DNA of 6,725 bases from a candidate division TM6 bacterium UASB124 (GTDB lineage Bacteria; Babelota; Babeliae; Babelales; RVW-14): contig CAMBZK010000063.1 of the NCBI GenBank assembly GCA_945872225.1, positions 1 through 6,725 of the forward strand, written 5' to 3'. The notes beneath the pieces are model-generated. The model searched no databases. It was not told where the DNA came from and worked only from the letters and a program-made list of their open reading frames with translations. The position numbers and the translations under genes are program-made. Of the stretch, positions 5,310 through 6,725 are shown in pieces (positions within the stretch are counted from its first letter, which is position 1; each line of letters begins with the position of its first letter).

Positions 5310-6725
5310 ATGATCAGCTTAATCAAATTATTTTTATTACTTTGTACAATCCTAACCACCACAGTCTGTGCCCAAACAGATGTAGAAGAAGTAGCCATCA
5401 AAAAACTTTGGGATAAAACGCACGCCGACTTTATTGGTAAAAAAAATGAAAAAAGTATTGAAAATGAAAGCGACAACTGGTCTTGCTGGTCCCTAGAAGA
5501 GTACGCACTAGAGCTTTACAAGCATAGAAACAATCCTATAAAGCGCTATAAACGCGAGTTAGCTTTTAACGTCTTCAGGGCACATCAAGCTACCTTAGGC
5601 AAGGCTGGAGAAGTTGATAAAACGCAGGAGCAGATTTTGCACGACTTGACCGTGCTGTGTGGTCAAAGTAACCAAGAGCACTATCTAGCCAAAGTGGCAT
5701 TCCCAACCATCACCGAAATTGGTATCGCCAATACCTGCTTAGCGCTCAGCAAGCCAACAACAGATATATCTAAAATCAGGCAACAACAAGATTTGATCCA
5801 GACACTCGTTCAGCAGGTAGAACTTAGAGAAGAAATCTCAAACGCACTAAAAGATTTTGCCAAAACCGAACACATGATGATCGATTTTTGGGAAAGCCAA
5901 GGCTTTTTTGCCACAGATCTTTATCGCAATATCTACTTCAATAAAGACCATCTTGATTTCCTAAACACGAATGAAGAGGTTCTTCGACTTGCAGGGAGTG
6001 CTTATCTTGGCCAGTGTTACCTATATGGCTCCATGCAAGCAGTTGCATGTTACATTCTTGGCCTATACGCTTTTTTCAAACTTGCCCAACCAGCAACCCC
6101 TACATTACTAAGCGATGAAGCAAAAAATCACATTGGTAGCGCTGGCATTATGCTCAGCACGCTGCACCGCATAGACCAGCCAACACTGCAAGGACTCATA
6201 GCACTGGTCGCAAGTGGTTTTTGCGGGTACTACGCTGTTGAAACATTCAACAATATCCGTGGTATAAAAACATATTTCAACACCATTAGCAAAATTACAC
6301 AACAGACCGCACACTCAATTCGTGCACTACAAAAGCTAATTAGCGTATTAGAGGAGCATAAACTCCTCGCCAACCCTTCGTGCCAATATCTAAAATACGC
6401 GCAAATCAGCCCAAAGCTTAAAGATCTATTCAAGCTTGCACAGCAACCATGTTTTGATACAGAAGAAGAGGCTATTAAAATAGAAAATATCGGCACTGTT
6501 TTTGCTTTTTTAAAGCATTTTTTAATTCACAAACCAAAAATGCAAGCGATCCTCACAAACCTTGGCTACGTTGACACCATGCTTGCTTGCGCAAATAATA
6601 TCGTCAAAGACCCAGCAGGCTGGTGCTTAACAACCTTTGTTGAAAGCGATCACCCATATATCATTGCAAATAATTTCTGGCACCCACTGATCAAGGGAAA
6701 CGCAATAGCCAACAGCCTCACCTTG
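5310..6725 (+). CDS. Exported or membrane-anchored MutS-like protein (3' truncated)
   Basis: An open frame of 472 codons runs to the window edge without a stop. ATG 5310 has AAGGG five bases upstream. Residues 1-21 form a typical Sec signal peptide: MISLIK, a hydrophobic core (LFLLLCTILTTTV) and a signal peptidase I-type V-C-A end before Q22. The mature part resembles the MutS core. LALSKPTTDISKIRQQQDLI (Arg at 157) matches the lever-domain pattern of MutS relatives (Pt-d-i-x-x-RQ-x-x-I-x-x-L), followed by LREEISNALKDFAKTEHMMI. Residues 457-460 (WHPLI begins at W457) plus ANSLTL match the HPL...N-x-I-x-L segment that just precedes the Walker A loop. The ATPase motifs themselves lie beyond the window. 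No mismatch-recognition domain (the FxE motif of MutS1) is seen at the N-terminus. Extra hydrophobic stretches occur at about 240-258 and 293-312. This is not a canonical repair MutS; its role is unknown. Confidence 0.72.
   Translation, partial: MISLIKLFLLLCTILTTTVCAQTDVEEVAIKKLWDKTHADFIGKKNEKSIENESDNWSCWSLEEYALELYKHRNNPIKRYKRELAFNVFRAHQATLGKAGEVDKTQEQILHDLTVLCGQSNQEHYLAKVAFPTITEIGIANTCLALSKPTTDISKIRQQQDLIQTLVQQVELREEISNALKDFAKTEHMMIDFWESQGFFATDLYRNIYFNKDHLDFLNTNEEVLRLAGSAYLGQCYLYGSMQAVACYILGLYAFFKLAQPATPTLLSDEAKNHIGSAGIMLSTLHRIDQPTLQGLIALVASGFCGYYAVETFNNIRGIKTYFNTISKITQQTAHSIRALQKLISVLEEHKLLANPSCQYLKYAQISPKLKDLFKLAQQPCFDTEEEAIKIENIGTVFAFLKHFLIHKPKMQAILTNLGYVDTMLACANNIVKDPAGWCLTTFVESDHPYIIANNFWHPLIKGNAIANSLTL

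Noticed and set aside
5294..5476. Minus-strand open frame over the start of the MutS-like gene
   Set aside because: It overlaps the signal peptide coding region in antisense and shows no ribosome binding site or known motif.
6108..6496. Minus-strand open frames inside the right-hand gene
   Set aside because: The + strand is open continuously from 5310 to the window end with a signal peptide and MutS-like motifs; the minus-strand frames are its shadows.

Overview
This 6.7 kb window is a bacterial chromosome segment. It is A+T-leaning and densely coded, with every supported gene on the + strand. It holds seven protein-coding genes, five of them complete. No RNA genes, insertion sequences, CRISPR arrays or phage genes were seen. 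The combination suggests a small-genome, possibly host-associated lineage: a six-domain ribosomal protein S1 with an Arg/Pro/Glu-rich tail, an isolated PilN/GspL-like membrane protein, and a MutS-like protein that starts with a signal peptide. The candidate phylum Dependentiae (TM6) is my best guess, from memory of gene style only, and it is tentative.

Left block (2-2336): the tail of an unidentified gene is followed 21 bases later by a PfkB-family sugar/nucleoside kinase. Seven bases after that comes a bitopic membrane protein with a PilN-like C-terminal half and a 155-residue N-terminal region that may be a worn-down PilM/GspL-type domain. The tight spacing suggests one transcript, although the three products do not form an obvious pathway.

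Middle block (2337-4748): a 137-base leader region with promoter-like sequences precedes ribosomal protein S1 (rpsA). Its stop codon overlaps the start of nucleoside diphosphate kinase (ndk) by one base, so the two are probably translationally coupled. A strong rho-independent terminator ends this unit.

Right block (4749-6725): a four-helix DUF2177 membrane protein starts only 22 bases after the terminator. It is followed by a long reading frame (5310-6725) that runs off the window. This frame has a Sec signal peptide, one or two further hydrophobic segments and clear similarity to the MutS lever/clamp region, and it stops just before the expected ATPase domain. This apparently exported MutS-like protein is the most unusual item in the window. 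Its missing 3' part is needed to judge it.
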